From NCBI RefSeq assembly GCF_000321225.1, contig NW_004450396.1, positions 3,832,616-3,896,615 of the forward strand: a stretch of 64,000 bases of DNA. The letters are read 5' to 3'. How positions within the stretch are numbered: the first letter of the stretch is position 1; each line of letters starts with the position of its first letter. This DNA is from Odobenus rosmarus divergens. Lineage: Eukaryota > Chordata > Mammalia > Carnivora > Odobenidae. Under the pieces are notes generated by a model. The model did no database searches. It worked only from the letters and a program-made list of their open reading frames with translations, and was not told the origin of the DNA. Below are positions 34,151 to 45,913 of the stretch, piece after piece. A program made the position numbers and the translations under genes.

Positions 34151-35099
34151 TGAGATGGAGAGTTTCTCAGGCTCTGGACTCCCCAGGCAGAGCCGTGATG
34201 GGCTACTGGAAGATGAATGTGGTGCAGGCTGCGCTCACAGATATGGGAAGCGATGGCATATTATTTACTGTGACCTGAAGCTAAGGAAAGAGATCTGTTC
34301 ATCTGGGAGAGCAAATAAAGTCTGAAGAGAGGAGAAATGAAGGAAAACAAGAGGAATTTTCAAAGGACAGGCCAAGGAGAAAAGGGACAGAGAAATTACT
34401 AAGTCTTTAGGTGATTAAGTCATGGGGACAAATATCTTACGAATAAATCCTCTTAAGAAGAGACTTCAAGTCAATTTCAAAGATGACTAGAAGAAATACA
34501 TTCTGTAGCTCTATAGCCAGTTATATTGAGAAAAGACCTTAGAAGGATTATTGTTTTGGGGTCAGCCATGAAATGGTTTTTAAATTGTCATAGTATCAGA
34601 GAATAGATCTGAATAGGGCAACTTTACGCCCTCATTTTAAGAGAGTGAAGGTAGCTATGTTTCGTGTAGAGATCCTGAGATAATTCTAGAAATAAACAGA
34701 ATGCCCTAAACTATTTTATTAATATGCTTTTATATTTATATTTTATTAATATACTTCATTTAGCTAGTGATCAAAGAAAGTGGTGGAGTATTGAAATGGT
34801 TCAAAAAGGTGAAGTATATGAAGAATGTTGACCTCTAGAGTATTTTAAATAGGTGATAACCATAAATATTCGAGTTATGGGGGGACAATGAAGAAGGGAA
34901 AATTGGGTTCATCAATGGGTAGATCATAAGAAAGAGGAATATATATAAAATATTCCAGGAAATTTTTTTCATATTCTCTCACATAGAAGCTAAATATGAT
35001 TGAATCAACATGTTCTGTTGTATTAAAGATGTCCTAGGGCTATAAACACACATTATATGTAATAAATAAGTGATGATTTTTATTGCACATTTGTATGTT
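34151..35099. other. Unassigned AT-rich sequence
   Basis: TATTTTATTAATAT occurs at 34712-34725 and again at 34739-34752, a 27-bp-period duplication. Nothing else recognised. Confidence 0.5.
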
Positions 35100-35403
35100 A
35101 AAGTTGTCTGCAGATTTTAATTCTGACTTATGCTGGCCACCCACTTCTCTATCCTCCCCTCCAAACAGTCACTCTCCTATCATAGTCTACAATTTTATTG
35201 TCTATTGCCTTTACACATTTACACTATATGAAGTTATCTACGTATTTATTTGTCTCTATTTCTTTTTCCTCTCCCATAAGAATAAAAGCTTCATGAAATG
35301 GAAGGAATTTGTCAATTTTGTCCACCATTATATTCCCATCTGTTAGCAAACTCCCTAATGCATAGTAGGTACTCAATAAAGATGCATTGAAAGAAATGAA
35401 TAA
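35100..35403 (+). repeat. L2 LINE 3' end
   Basis: Sense L2 3' end: CATAAGAATAAAAGCTTCAT, TTTTGTCCACCATTATATTC, GCATAGTAGGTACTCAATAA and AGATGCATTGAAAGAAATGA. Confidence 0.85.
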
Positions 35404-35439
35404 GGAGGGTTCTTTTAATTCAGTTGTTATCAAAGAGGA

Positions 35440-35690
35440 CTTTCTGACCACCCTATCTCACATTCCACCCCTCAACACTCCCAGTATCTTTACCTACCTA
35501 ATTTTTCTCTTAGCATTCATCACCTGATATATTTTGTATTTCTTTGTCGGTTTTTGTCCGTCTCCCTCTGATTAGCTCACTGGCAGCGGGCTGTTATGTT
35601 CACCTCGGCACGTAACCCCCATTTCAGAACAGTGCCTGGCATGGAGAAAGCTCTCAAAAGAAGTGTATAAATAAGTGAATATAAATTTAT
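35440..35690 (+). repeat. Second L2 LINE 3' end, same orientation
   Basis: TTTCTGACCACCCTATCTCA, TTAGCATTCATCACCTGATA, AACAGTGCCTGGCATGGAGA and AAAGCTCTCAAAAGAAGTGT follow sense L2. It starts less than 40 bp after the previous L2 ends. Confidence 0.8.
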
Positions 35691-36024
35691 ATCTGGATGA
35701 CACGTTGTAACTATGACATGCATCAAGTTCTTTCCAAATGTGTACATTCTTTTTCTCCCACCCTGTGATTAAAATAATGTCATTATCATCTCCATTCTAT
35801 TAATTCTATTACATACACATCCCTTTGGCACTGTAAGTCTGGTGACACTTGTGTTCAGTGTCCTTTTCCCCTTGTCCCATGCTCTGCCCTTGCCCTCTCC
35901 TCCCCCCCACACCCCCATTCAAGCACCCATGGCATCGTGCTATCTCCCATCTTCCAGAACTTTAGGTCCAGGCAGGAGCCGCTACCCTGGATCTTGCATT
36001 CTTCCATCACAATTTACCTCTCCA
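35691..36024. other. Unassigned sequence
   Basis: C-rich CCTCCCCCCCACACCCCCAT at 35900-35920; nothing else recognised. Confidence 0.45.
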
Positions 36025-36245
36025 TTTCTCAGGGTAATGACAACTATAATAAGCAACTGTGTGTTCCCTACACTAAAGTCATCCCATAATTTAATCCCCA
36101 TGACAACCCTATAGAGTAGCGTATTAGCATCACCCCTCATTATAAGTGAGGAAATAACAAGCCCCAGTAACTTGGATAATTTGTAGAGATAATACAATTT
36201 TTTGAAGGCCCCATTGCTAAAGCTCCATGTCCTTTCCACCATCCT
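36025..36245 (-). repeat. MIR SINE, antisense
   Basis: TTTAATCCCCATGACAACCC, TATAGAGTAGCGTATTAGCA, TAAGTGAGGAAATAACAAGC and CCATGTCCTTTCCACC follow antisense MIR. The tRNA-like part is at the right end. Confidence 0.75.
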
Positions 36246-36853
36246 AATTGCCAACTGTCAGAGACAAACTAAGGTGGCTGTAGCTGGGGATGGCTTAGGG
36301 TGCTCTTTCTCTTGAGGTGCTGGGAAGGGAAATGCTCATTTCACATGGCATTGCTGGAAACACAATACCTCAGTGCAAAGGAGTGTGTCTCTAATGGTGG
36401 GATTTGTGGGCACCTTGGCAGATTTGTGAGAGACACAGTCTTGAGCAAGGACACATTTAAGGCAGCTTCCTTGTAATCTCTGTGTGAGAAACCACCTTAC
36501 AGCCATCTTGACGGGCCTGGCAGAGCAGAAAACAGGTGTTGTGATGCTCTATGTCCCTGGCTGAGCCAGATTATCCTCCAGGCACATGAGAGTCTGGTTA
36601 GAAGAGACTGGACACTGTGAGCCCTGACACTTCCCACGTTATGAAAGATTTCTATATTTCAGTGAAATCCAGCCCCACACTCTGAAACCATCAGTCCTGC
36701 TTTTACTTTATTCATGGAAGGTCTTGTTTTGTTGGAACATCATTTTTCAATAAGGCCTAAGCAAAGAAGACTAAAGGAACAATCCAAATATTAGTGGGTA
36801 CAAGACCTTGCTTGTCTCCTCTCAAATTAAGGCTCTGTCTGCACAAGAATTAC
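36246..36853. other. Unassigned sequence
   Basis: No gene or repeat recognised. Confidence 0.45.
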
Positions 36854-36869
36854 CCAAAGGGTCATTCTT

Positions 36870-37072
36870 TTTTTTTTTTTTTTAAAGATTTTATTTATTT
36901 ATTTGACAGAGAGAAACACAGTGAGAGAGGGAACACAAGCAGGGGGAGTGGGAGAGGGAGAAGCAGGCTTCCCGCTGAGCAGGGAGCCCGATGCGGGGCT
37001 CGATCCCAGGACCCTGGGAACATGACCAGAGCCGAAGGCAGGCGCTTAACGACTGAGCCACCCAGGTGCTCA
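36870..37072 (-). mobile_element. Can-SINE, with 16-bp duplication
   Basis: Poly(T) at left, then AAAGATTTTATTTATTTATT, and the SINE head ACTGAGCCACCCAGGTGCT at right. CCAAAGGGTCATTCTT is perfectly repeated at 36854-36869 and 37073-37088. Confidence 0.97.
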
Positions 37073-37174
37073 CCAAAGGGTCATTCTTAACCAGCTCTTT
37101 AATGTCACATGGGTGCAAACTCCTTCCAAAAAAAAAAAAACAACAAAACTAGACATAACTTCTGGAATAACATT

Positions 37175-37390
37175 ATGCAAGCACTGTATGGTCAGAAGCT
37201 CTTTGAAGTATCACAACACACTTATGAGCTTAAGTTCTGTTTTCTTAATCCTTCATTTTATAGATGATGAAACTGAGCCCAGAGAGATTAAGCAACTTGC
37301 CCAAGGTCACACAGCTAATGGACACCAAGGCCAGGATTTGAATCTAGGTAGTCCGATGACATCATAATTCCAAATCTTAACCCCACTACA
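37175..37390 (-). repeat. MIR SINE, antisense, well preserved core
   Basis: ATTTTATAGATGATGAAACT, GAGCCCAGAGAGATTAAGCA, ACTTGCCCAAGGTCACACAG and AGGATTTGAATCTAGGTAGT give a close match to the MIR core. Confidence 0.92.
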
Positions 37391-38044
37391 CTTAACATTA
37401 TACACATATTATTGATGTTAAGTGATTAGTAAGCATTTTGCCTTATGTTCATTATTCATTTTATAGCTTTTATTCCTAACTGCCCCATGCATGGATTTTA
37501 TTTATTGGTGAGAATTCCGGGAAGATGGGAAGGGAGAAGACAGAATATGAAGCAACTAAGTAAATTTCCCAGCTTGACAGCTCTTGGATTTCAGATAAGA
37601 ACTTGCACAATCCTATATGTTTCAAAATACTGAGTGTCTCATCGCCTGAGCTGCCAGCTTTCCATATTACCAACAAGCCTACTTTTAAAAAATGTGTTTG
37701 TTTTAAAGTGGCCACTGAAGAGGATATCTCCTAAATGAGTTCTAGATAAAGCTCAAGGTCGCTCAGCTCTGCAGAGACATAAGGTGGCTGCGCTGGGAAC
37801 AGATTCAGAGGAAAATGGTCAGATGAATTCACACACTTTGAACAGGAAACACGCTTGAATGGTGAGAGAGGGAAGAGTCAACTTTCTTCCCTGGAGAGGG
37901 CTTGAATGACATTCTAGCCTCAGCCCCATCCTGAAGGCAGAGAACAAGACGTACTTGGGGCTCTGAGAACGTGAACATCTAAAACGGATGGGGCTGGTTG
38001 ACGTCAACACATGCGTTCAGCCGGGCAGTTTCTTGATCCATCTT
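37391..38044. other. Unassigned sequence
   Basis: No gene or repeat recognised. Confidence 0.45.
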
Positions 38045-38370
38045 TAGGATCCCCTTCTAAGCACCCACTGCCATGCTCGGAGTCAAAGACTCCATGGTGA
38101 GAAAAGAGGAATTGCCCTCCTATAGTTTACCATTTTGAGTTGTTGACAGAATTTAACCAAATAATCTCACACATGAATATATCATATCATCACAAATGCA
38201 AACAAGTGCTATGAAGCAAAGAAACTGGACTGTGAGAAAATGGAAGAAAGGCCTCTTGGAAAAAATGACACTTTACTAGAAACATGAGCAGATGTTGACC
38301 CCAGGGTGTTGGACTTCCAGGCAGAGGGAAGAGCATGTAAAAAAGTCCTGTGGTAGCAAGTCCACCACTG
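38045..38370 (-). repeat. L2 fragment, antisense
   Basis: CTAAGCACCCACTGCCATGC, CAAGTGCTATGAAGCAAAGA, AAAGGCCTCTTGG and CTTCCAGGCAGAGGGAAGAG follow antisense L2. Confidence 0.75.
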
Positions 38371-38544
38371 GCCCAGAAGCATCTTTGTGCAAGTTAGAAA
38401 AAAGGTACTTCTCCTCAAGACCCTTTGCTTCTTTGAAAAGTTGTCATAATTTGCTAATTTTGCTAGAACAAGATTTTTTACTGTCACCTTTCAGAAACCC
38501 TGTTTATACGATTCTACATTATCTGGACTATTAATGGCACAACC

Positions 38545-38850
38545 ATTTGCTGCCCAATAGTATAGTGACTAGTCGCACTCGGCTCCTGAGCACTTAAAAT
38601 GTGGCTAGTCTAAGGTGAGATGTGCTCGCAGTATGAAATACACTCTGGATTTCAAAGATTTAGTGTGAGAAAATACAGAATGCCTCAATTCATCTTATGT
38701 TTATCAATTACATGTTGAAATTGTACCGTTTAAATATATTGGGTCAGGTAAAATATGTTATTACTTTTGCTTGCTTCTTTTTACATTTTTTAATGAGGCT
38801 ACAAGAAAATTTAAAATTACACGTGCGGCTCATGTCTGTGGACAACGTTG
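38545..38850. mobile_element. MER3-like hAT MITE
   Basis: CCAATAGTATAGTGACTAGT, AGCACTTAAAATGTGGCTAG, GAGATGTGCTCGCAGTATGA and GAAAATTTAAAATTACACGT are landmarks of the hAT MITE that reads 'tagccactagccacatgtggct'. Non-coding. A second relative lies at 51148. The family name is from memory. Confidence 0.65.
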
Positions 38851-39124
38851 ACACACCCTTTGGCGGAGTGGCCTGTGTGCTACACAACTGGCAAAACGTA
38901 CTGTGTGCCCCAAGTGGCAGGAAAGGACATGCTGAGCACGGGGCAGTGAAAGGAGGTCAGAGTCCTTGTCCCGCAGAGGGCAAAGGGCAGAGCAGTGTAA
39001 GATAAGACAGAGGCCAGGTCACGCCGAGTCCTGTCTTCTAAGCCTGAAAAGTTCAATAAGTTTCATCCTTCACTTCCTGTTTATGGATGCCTCCCTTGCT
39101 TTGAAGTTTGTCTAATCAATGATT
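38851..39124. other. Unassigned sequence
   Basis: Nothing recognised. Confidence 0.4.
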
Positions 39125-39400
39125 TATTTTAAAAGCATTTATGGAGCACCTACTGTGTGCTGGGAGCTATCCATACAAAGGTGAACAAGATAATCTCTAC
39201 TGAGAAGGAGCCCACCATCTGTGGGAGATGCAGGCAAGCAAGCACATCATTCAGGGGAGTGGGAAAAGTCCTGAGCACTCTGAGCCCTGATGCACAACAA
39301 TTGCACGCTGTTGACGATGAGCAGCTGGGTGACAGAATGTGGAGAACTCAGCAGAGACCTGCACAGCCCTCCTGAGAAAAGGCCTCCGTGTGTGCCTTCC
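39125..39400 (-). repeat. L2 fragment, antisense
   Basis: AAGCATTTATGGAGCACCTA, CTGTGTGCTGGGAGCTATCC and GGTGAACAAGATAATCTCTA form a clear antisense L2 3' end. It grades into weaker similarity to the right. Confidence 0.75.
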
Positions 39401-39789
39401 CACTGAGGGGCTCTCCCTCCGCAGGGCAGCATGCTGGAAGCGTGTAACCTGGGAAAACGGAACTTTTTTTTTCCCACTGGTCTTGGATGCCACTTAGTGT
39501 CCTCGTGTAGATGTTTCATTTCAGTAGGAGGCATGCGCAATTCTCTGCAGCACTCTGGATCCGTATGATTTATGGCCCTTATTGTACCTTCTAATCAGAG
39601 GAGAAACCAAACCAGTAACTTTGACGATTCAGCAGAAAGGGGCTAGTGAAGCCTTCGCTTGAGGACACTGAGGACTGATGGTGGGTAAACCAAAGAGGAG
39701 GAATCCCGGAGACCCAAGCCTAAGGGATGTGGAGCTTGGAGCCAATCTCTTGTCCCCACTGCCACTCATATTAGAATGAATTCAAAGAA
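39401..39789. other. Unassigned sequence
   Basis: No gene or repeat recognised. Confidence 0.45.
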
Positions 39790-39925
39790 CAGTCCTGAAT
39801 AATAATAACAATCTCAACCATACTAACTCTATAATAGACGCTGTGCTAAGTCACATGCATTTATTATCTCATTTTACCCTTATGAAATGAGGTGGAAATG
39901 TACCTGTTTGATAAGCGGGAAAATG
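39790..39925 (-). repeat. MIR fragment, antisense
   Basis: GACGCTGTGCTAAGTCACAT, TATTATCTCATTTTACCCTT and GAAATGAGGTGGAAATGTAC fit antisense MIR. Confidence 0.65.
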
Positions 39926-40844
39926 GATCTAGGTGCCACAGAAGGGCTGGGTGCAGAAGAGAAGGGTTTCTCTGTAGCCCCAGAGAGAAGGATTGTTCGT
40001 GCACCTGCTGCACATATAAGAATGTCTCGGCGGGCCTTATAAAGCATCACCGGCAGATCCCTTGCTTCCTGCAAGCTTTCACCTGGACAGGATGTAACAG
40101 CAGGGTGCTTAGGAATGGGGAGGAATGAACAGGGAGGCTGGGAAGGAGGTATCCTCTCATCCTGATGCAGGCAAAGTGACTTCCTTCACCCATGAGAGGG
40201 AATTTGTTAAAACGGGAAGGAGACCAGACTCGGAACTAGACCAGTATGCTGGATTCTCAGGGTATGTACTTGTTTAGCAGTTTCGATACAGTCCTATCGC
40301 TCTCTGAAAATGGTTCCTAATCCATAAAATGCAGAGTTAACATTGATTAGCCCTAATCCCCCTATTACCTCGAACAATCTGTAATCCATGAACAAGTACA
40401 GCTGAACAGGGGCTTTCTCGAGAAGCTGTGAAACAAACAAGCTGTGGTTCTGGACTCAGGCTCCGTCTCTCAAACGATGCATCTCTTGTTTTGATCTTTA
40501 AATATTCTTGACTCTTGAAACACATTTTCCTTTTGTTAAACTTTCTCACTAAGAAATTAATGATAAATTATATGGAAAGATTCTTTTCAGAGATATGCAA
40601 AACTGGCTTAAGAATGAGGAACATTGAGCTCTGGACCCAGCTAAGGCCCAGTGATCTTGAACAGACACCTGTCACTTTTCCCTGTGTGTCAAATGGGAAC
40701 CATATTGAATCCATTGAGGTAATGAAGGAAACACACTCCGAAGCACATGAGGGTTGAGATAAATATTCAGCATACTGTTGCTGCTTTAAATGTTAATGGA
40801 TCGGACTGAAATATCTAGATTTAATATGATTTGGGGGCATGGTA
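39926..40844. other. Mostly unassigned sequence
   Basis: 40600-40760 has a weak MIR-like flavour (AGTGATCTTGAACAGACACC, TGTGTGTCAAATGGGAACCA) that I could not confirm. Confidence 0.35.
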
Positions 40845-41065
40845 CATGCCTTGTGCTGGCACTTCTCTAAGTGCTTTGCCCTTGCCAGGCCATTTAAACC
40901 CCACACTACCACCATAGTGTAGGGTGTGGTGATTGTCCCATCTTATACTCAAGGAGCAGCACAGAGAAGCTCAATAAAACTGTCTAAGGGCACGCTGCCG
41001 CTCAGTGGTCAGACCAGACAATGGGTTCTTACCCACTACTCTATCTCGTCTCTCAGTCCACATGG
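40845..41065 (-). repeat. MIR SINE, antisense
   Basis: GCCTTGTGCTGGCACTTCTC, TAAGTGCTTTGCCCTTGCCA, CACAGAGAAGCTCAATAAAA and GGTTCTTACCCACTACTCTA follow antisense MIR nearly end to end. Confidence 0.75.
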
Positions 41066-41300
41066 CCTTGAGCTCTGGATGTTAAGTATGTTCCTACGTT
41101 TCACTTGTTAAGAAAAAAAAAAAGATTCTAAAGATAAATTAGAACACTGGAAATTAAATTATATTTCTTTAAGTATTCGATCCAATGGGAAGTAGCTAGA
41201 TCATTATTTCTAGGTATTATTGACTTAAAGTCGGAATCCTTTTAAGATATCCAAGGTGACTCATTTTTCTTTCATTCAGGGATCAGTATGTCTGATTTTT

Positions 41301-41370
41301 TTAAATTTTAGTTTATTATGTTATGTTAATCACCATACATTACATCATTAGTTTTGGATGTAGTGTTCCA
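41301..41370 (-). mobile_element. Tiny L1 3' end insertion (about 70 bp)
   Basis: TTATGTTAATCACCATACAT, TACATCATTAGTTTTGGATG and TAGTGTTCCA are the reverse complement of the extreme 3' end of the carnivore L1 seen at 61870. TGATTTTT lies on both sides (41293-41300 and 41371-41378). An extremely 5'-truncated L1 insertion. Confidence 0.85.
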
Positions 41371-41378
41371 TGATTTTT

Positions 41379-41881
41379 AAAAGCATAAAGCAGGATGCAA
41401 AATTGCTTTAAAGCTTATTTCTTACCAAAGACCTAAAGTGGATGGTGTTACTTGCACACATTAACCCTCAAGGTCAAGTGCATTGAGACAGCTTGCCAGT
41501 ATTGCAACAGAAATGAGCGCCAAGCTGCCTCCATCCCACCCATTGAGAGCTATCTGGAGAGGTAGAGGTGTGTCTGCACAGGCCAATCTGCAGCAAGAGA
41601 CACCTGTGTGCCCAGCTCTGAACAAATAGTGGCCGGAGTGGGCTGACGTTAACTGCGGGGGTGGCACGTCAGCCAGGTGGGCTAATCTGTTGAGGCAGAT
41701 AACCTTTGCTGTGGGCCGAGCCTGTGCCAACATTTGAAGTGGGCCCTGCTGAGCTCCTGCACTCACGTAGCCTCACCAGATTTTTGTTTTGGTATGGTTT
41801 GCGTTGGGTTGTTTTTATTTGGTTGTTTTTGTTTTGTTTTGTTTTTTTAGTATCCTACAGTAACCTCACTAGAATCCAGAC
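41379..41881. other. Unassigned sequence with (GTTTT)n
   Basis: A short GTTTT/GTTTTT repeat at 41824-41848; otherwise nothing recognised. Confidence 0.5.
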
Positions 41882-42105
41882 AGGAGCATAGCCCTGGAGT
41901 CCAGATCCTACTACTGCCTAGTAGGGAGCCTGGCTCTGCCATGCCCCAGCTGTGCGACCTTGACCAAGTCACCTGACCTCCCTCTGCCTCAGTGCCCTCA
42001 TCTGTAAAATGTGGGGAATGATAGCCCCCAGCTGGGTGGGGTGTCATGAGGACCAACAGGGTGAAGAACAATGGCTGGGGCACGGTGAACATGAGCTGCT
42101 GTTAC
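41882..42105 (+). repeat. MIR SINE
   Basis: GGAGCATAGCCCTGGAGTCC, GTGCGACCTTGACCAAGTCA, CCTGACCTCCCTCTGCCTCA and TCATCTGTAAAATGTGGGGA follow sense MIR with a well kept core. Confidence 0.9.
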
Positions 42106-42179
42106 CATCCAGAGCCCTGCAGGACCTGTCACCGCCAATGACAATTTTCATCAGTCCTCATCTTAAGATGATAGACTCT

Positions 42180-42372
42180 AGGAGCACCTCAGTGGCTCCG
42201 TTGGTTCAGCGTCCAGCTCTTGGCTTCAGCTCAGGTCATGATCTCAGGATCTTGAGATCCAGCCCCATGTTATCACGCTCTGCCCTCAGCAGGGAATCTG
42301 CTTGAGATTCTCTCCTTCTGTCCCTCTCCTACTCTCTAAAATAAATAAATAAGTCTTTAAAAAAAAATAGGA
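42180..42372 (+). mobile_element. Can-SINE, diverged
   Basis: AGGAGCACCTCAGTGGCTCC is a mutated SINE head. CAGCTCAGGTCATGATCTCA and CTCAGCAGGGAATCTGCTTG follow, with an AAATAAATAAATAAGTCTTT tail. The flanks AAGATGATAGACTCT (42165-42179) and AAGATGACACACTGT (42373-42387) agree at 12 of 15 positions, an aged duplication. One of the older Can-SINEs here. Confidence 0.9.
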
Positions 42373-42389
42373 AAGATGACACACTGTAC

Positions 42390-42650
42390 GCTAATTTTTT
42401 TGAGATATAATTTACATAACATAAAATTCACCATTTCAAAGTATATTTTCTGTGTTGTGCAGCCATCCCCACTGTTTAATCCAAGGTATTTTTAATTTGC
42501 AAAAGAAACCCTCCCCAAAGCAGTCACTCCCCATCTCCCTTCCCATCTTCCCACACCAAGGAATCCATTTTCTGGCTCTGTGGAGTTGCCTATTCAGGAA
42601 ATTTCATACAAATGGAATCTTAAAATATGTGGCCTTTGGCAAAGATGATT
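42390..42650. repeat. Old L1 (L1M-type) 3' region fragment
   Basis: TTTGAGATATAATTTACATA, ACATAAAATTCACCATTTCA, GTTGTGCAGCCATCCCCAC, GGAGTTGCCTATTCAGGAAA and ATACAAATGGAATCTTAAAA follow a well known ancient mammalian L1 segment. Strand convention not asserted. Confidence 0.75.
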
Positions 42651-43107
42651 TTATGAAAGAATCCTTTACACTTCGGAAGGAAATAAGAGGATCCCACCAC
42701 CCTCCCTCCCCAAAATAATAACGTGTCAGCTGCATCTGCTTGCAGTAACAGCTTCTCAGCAGGCTGTGGGGAGGGGGCTCAGCTTGATCTGGGGATCTGA
42801 AATGGTTTAAGCTTGAAGCTCATTTTCCATCCCACATCTCATGCCAGAGACACAAGGCAGCAACCCATTTCATTGCGCTGTCCCCCTTCTTCCCCAGTCT
42901 GTCTGCCAAGATCTGCAGAGTTCCCCCGATGACTCCATCTTATTACCAACCCACTCTTTCCCCTGACAGGAGGCCCACTCCTCCGGACCTGAGCTGGAGG
43001 AGCAGCTTATGATAGCTTCATAAGATGACCAACTGTCCCTCAGGCTCAGGGAAACCCAGGCTGAGAACCCTCATGGGCTTAAATACATGGCAGCAGTTCT
43101 TGCTTAA
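42651..43107. other. Unassigned sequence
   Basis: No gene or repeat recognised. Confidence 0.45.
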
Positions 43108-43138
43108 ATATATATTGAGGCCGGAGATATATATTGAG

Positions 43139-43308
43139 CCACTGGGTGGCTCAGTGGGTTAAGCAGCCAACTCTTGATTTCGGCTCAGGTCTGGGGATTG
43201 AGTCCTGAGCCGGGCTCTGCACTCAGTGGGGAGTCTGCTTGAGACTTCATTCTGCTTCATTCTCTCTCTCTCTCTCTCAAAAAGTAAATAAATCTTTTTT
43301 AAAAAATA
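43139..43308 (+). mobile_element. Can-SINE with extra bases at its 5' junction
   Basis: Head CCACTGGGTGGCTCAGTGGG, body GGGAGTCTGCTTGAGACTTC, (CT)n, and tail AAGTAAATAAATCTTTTTTA. The downstream flank AAATATACTGAGGC best matches the copy starting near 43106 (AAATATATATTGAGGC). That leaves about 17 bases (43121-43138), including a second ATATATATTGAG, between duplication and SINE head. Confidence 0.9.
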
Positions 43309-43320
43309 AAATATACTGAG

Positions 43321-45669
43321 GCTGTCCTTTGGCTTGAGGGGTGCCATTTAATTGCTTATGAGGAAGAAAATTTCGGCATTGCTCTTAGAAACAAATGATA
43401 CAGAATAAAGGACGTCCCACTCTCATTTCCAGTTTGAGAAGAGAACCAAGGCACATTTCATTAGTTTCTCAAATCCTTGAGGTCTTATGGCAGAGAATCC
43501 CAAGACGGAGGGAGGACGTGGATGTGCATGTCCAGCCATGGGTTCACAGAGGAGGGCAGCATCAACCTCTGCGCTCTCCCAGTCTAACGGGGATTGGTGG
43601 GGCTACTTGTGTTTCTTTGTCCTGCTCTTCTTCAAATATAAAACACTGACAACCCCGTGACCCTTCCAGCTCTAAGAATCAACCAAAGTTTCTCTCACTA
43701 ATTAATTAATGCGAGAATGTCGCAACCACATGAAGTCTCTGTGCTAAGCACTGTCACGCAGTCAGACCGAAGTCCAAGGAAGGAAAGATTAAGTGGTAAC
43801 TTCTGGTCTGCCGAGCTCCTGCTCATCAGATCGGGCTTTAAGAATTGAATAATAGAGTCCAGAATGCCACTGGTTCAGTCAGATGAGGATATGATTGAAA
43901 TGGAAAGATGGAAAGTGTTTTTTTAATGTCATGATGGGAATAAAGAACAAAGATATGTATCACCCTTGCTTTTGGATTGTTGTCACCACGGGCCACACTC
44001 TAACATCTTTTTAGGAAAACCAACATTCTTCTGAAGGCTGTAAGCTCCAAGCCCACCAACAGTCAAGCAGCAGAAAGGAGCACGGAACACAAACTGTGGA
44101 ACTCCACCCCAGTGACAGAGAGCTAATTATAAAATGGCCCTTGTAGTGTCAGGCCCGTTGCTACAGGTCACTCACCTGCCTTTCTCTATTGGCTGACTTG
44201 GAAAAGGTTCCTTTGTTACCTGAGTGGACTCTGCCTTGTATGCCAGTGGCCAAGAGCACCATGGCCTGTGTGGTTTCTCTGATTACGTGATTCCTCAGGC
44301 CGACTGGGATTTCTTTCTTCTAGATCAGCCCTTTTTATCAAAGGGCCCAGTGATGATCTCTGCACATTCATTCCTTTACAACACCAAGGCTATCAATAGC
44401 AGCGAGGTCACATTACACTCTGGCCCCGGCCAAAAACGGATAAGAAGGCTGCTGAATGTACCGCACCCACTTCTAAGGCAGGGACTTGCCCCAGTTTCTA
44501 ACTTTCTCTAGAATCGAGACTCCAAAGCACTCTGTAAACGTTCAGGAACAGATCTGAAAATCACACATGTGTTTAAACTGCCTTTGGGGATTAAATGCAA
44601 CTTGCATTTCCAGTTTATAAACGGTGACTTAGATCAATAGAACTCATAAACTAAAAGCAGCCCTAATCCATTTGGGCCCCTTTTCTATCCCCAGATTTTC
44701 ACATGATTTTGTTTCCCAGTCCATTTGAGCAAAACAAGATAGATCAGCTTTCACTGTAGTCAAAATATTTTTCATGAGCTGACAAAAAATTCTCCTCGGG
44801 AGGCAGATGAGAGGGCATCCATGATGTCAAAACAAGGTCAAGCAACCTTGAAGGTCAACAAATGGTTCTCAGTGGGTTGATTTGAACATCTCTCCTCTTT
44901 AATTGTAACAAACACAATTTTTAGTCTTCTAAGAATTGTCTTGCTGCAACTGCCCAAATTTGAAAATCTCACTCCCTTTGCTTACGGTCCTAAGCTTCCT
45001 TCTCTTGGAGGAGCCCAGGTGGGCTGTGTCAGAGTGACTGTTGTCAGAGGAGAAGGAATTCGATCCAGAGAAGACTTCACTCCGGGTCTGAAGTCAGTCT
45101 GTCAAAAATATTTATTGAACCCCCACCGACTGACACCCAGTTTGCCATCTGCAGGGAGGCTGCTCTGGTTGCTGCTGGGAAAACAAAACACAAATGTTCT
45201 CCTTGAATCCTGCAAGGACACGGCTTGTGGGTGGGTGTTGCTGTTTACACTGGAGCAGGTGGTGGGATTTTATGTAAACCCGGCTCCTTTTTTCAAGGAA
45301 TCAGGATAATCATTTTTTACTGAGTATCAGATAATTGTCAACAATCCTACAGTAAAGGTCAACAGAGGAAAAGTGCGAAGCACTGAATTGCCTCTTAATG
45401 GGGTGTCCATGACTCTGCTATTCTCAGTACTTAGAAACTCCTTAATCAGTTTTCTCCCTCTTGGGGGGAGGGGTGGGGGGAAGGCCTCTGTTAATGTTAC
45501 TTGCAAGCCCTGGAGTGATTTAATTTCATTATTTTAAGAGTATTTCTAAGAGGGGCAGCATTTATAATTTGAAACTAAGCTAAATGCTTGCATGCATGTT
45601 TTTCTGCTGAGATCACAGATGTTGCCTTTTGTTTTTTAAAGCAAAGAATGCATTGAAAAATGGACAACT
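43321..45669. other. Unassigned sequence
   Basis: More than 2 kb without a recognised gene or repeat. The open frames at 44224-44511 and 44941-45309 lack recognisable motifs. GGGGGGAGGGGTGGGGGG at 45463-45480 is G-rich. Confidence 0.45.
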
Positions 45670-45683
45670 AACCAGGCATCTAA

Positions 45684-45867
45684 AGATTTTTTTTTTTTTT
45701 TTAATTTGAGAGAGAGAGAAAAAACACAAGCAGGGAGAGGGAAAAAAGCAGACTCCCTGCTGAGCTTGGAGCCCAATGCAGGGCTTGATCTCACAACCCT
45801 GAGATCACCACCTGAGCCAACACCAAAAGTCAGATACTTAACCGACTGAACCACCCAGGAGCTCTGC
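45684..45867 (-). mobile_element. Can-SINE, with 14-bp duplication
   Basis: Poly(T) at left, then AATTTGAGAGAGAGAGA; head CTGAACCACCCAGGAGCTC at right. AACCAGGCATCTAA (45670-45683) and AACCAGGCTTCTAA (45868-45881) differ at one base. Confidence 0.95.
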
Positions 45868-45913
45868 AACCAGGCTTCTAACGCAAAATGAGACTTGATA
45901 GATCCATTTAGGC

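Noticed and set aside
40600..40760. Another MIR
   Set aside because: Only scattered phrases match and the order could not be confirmed by eye.
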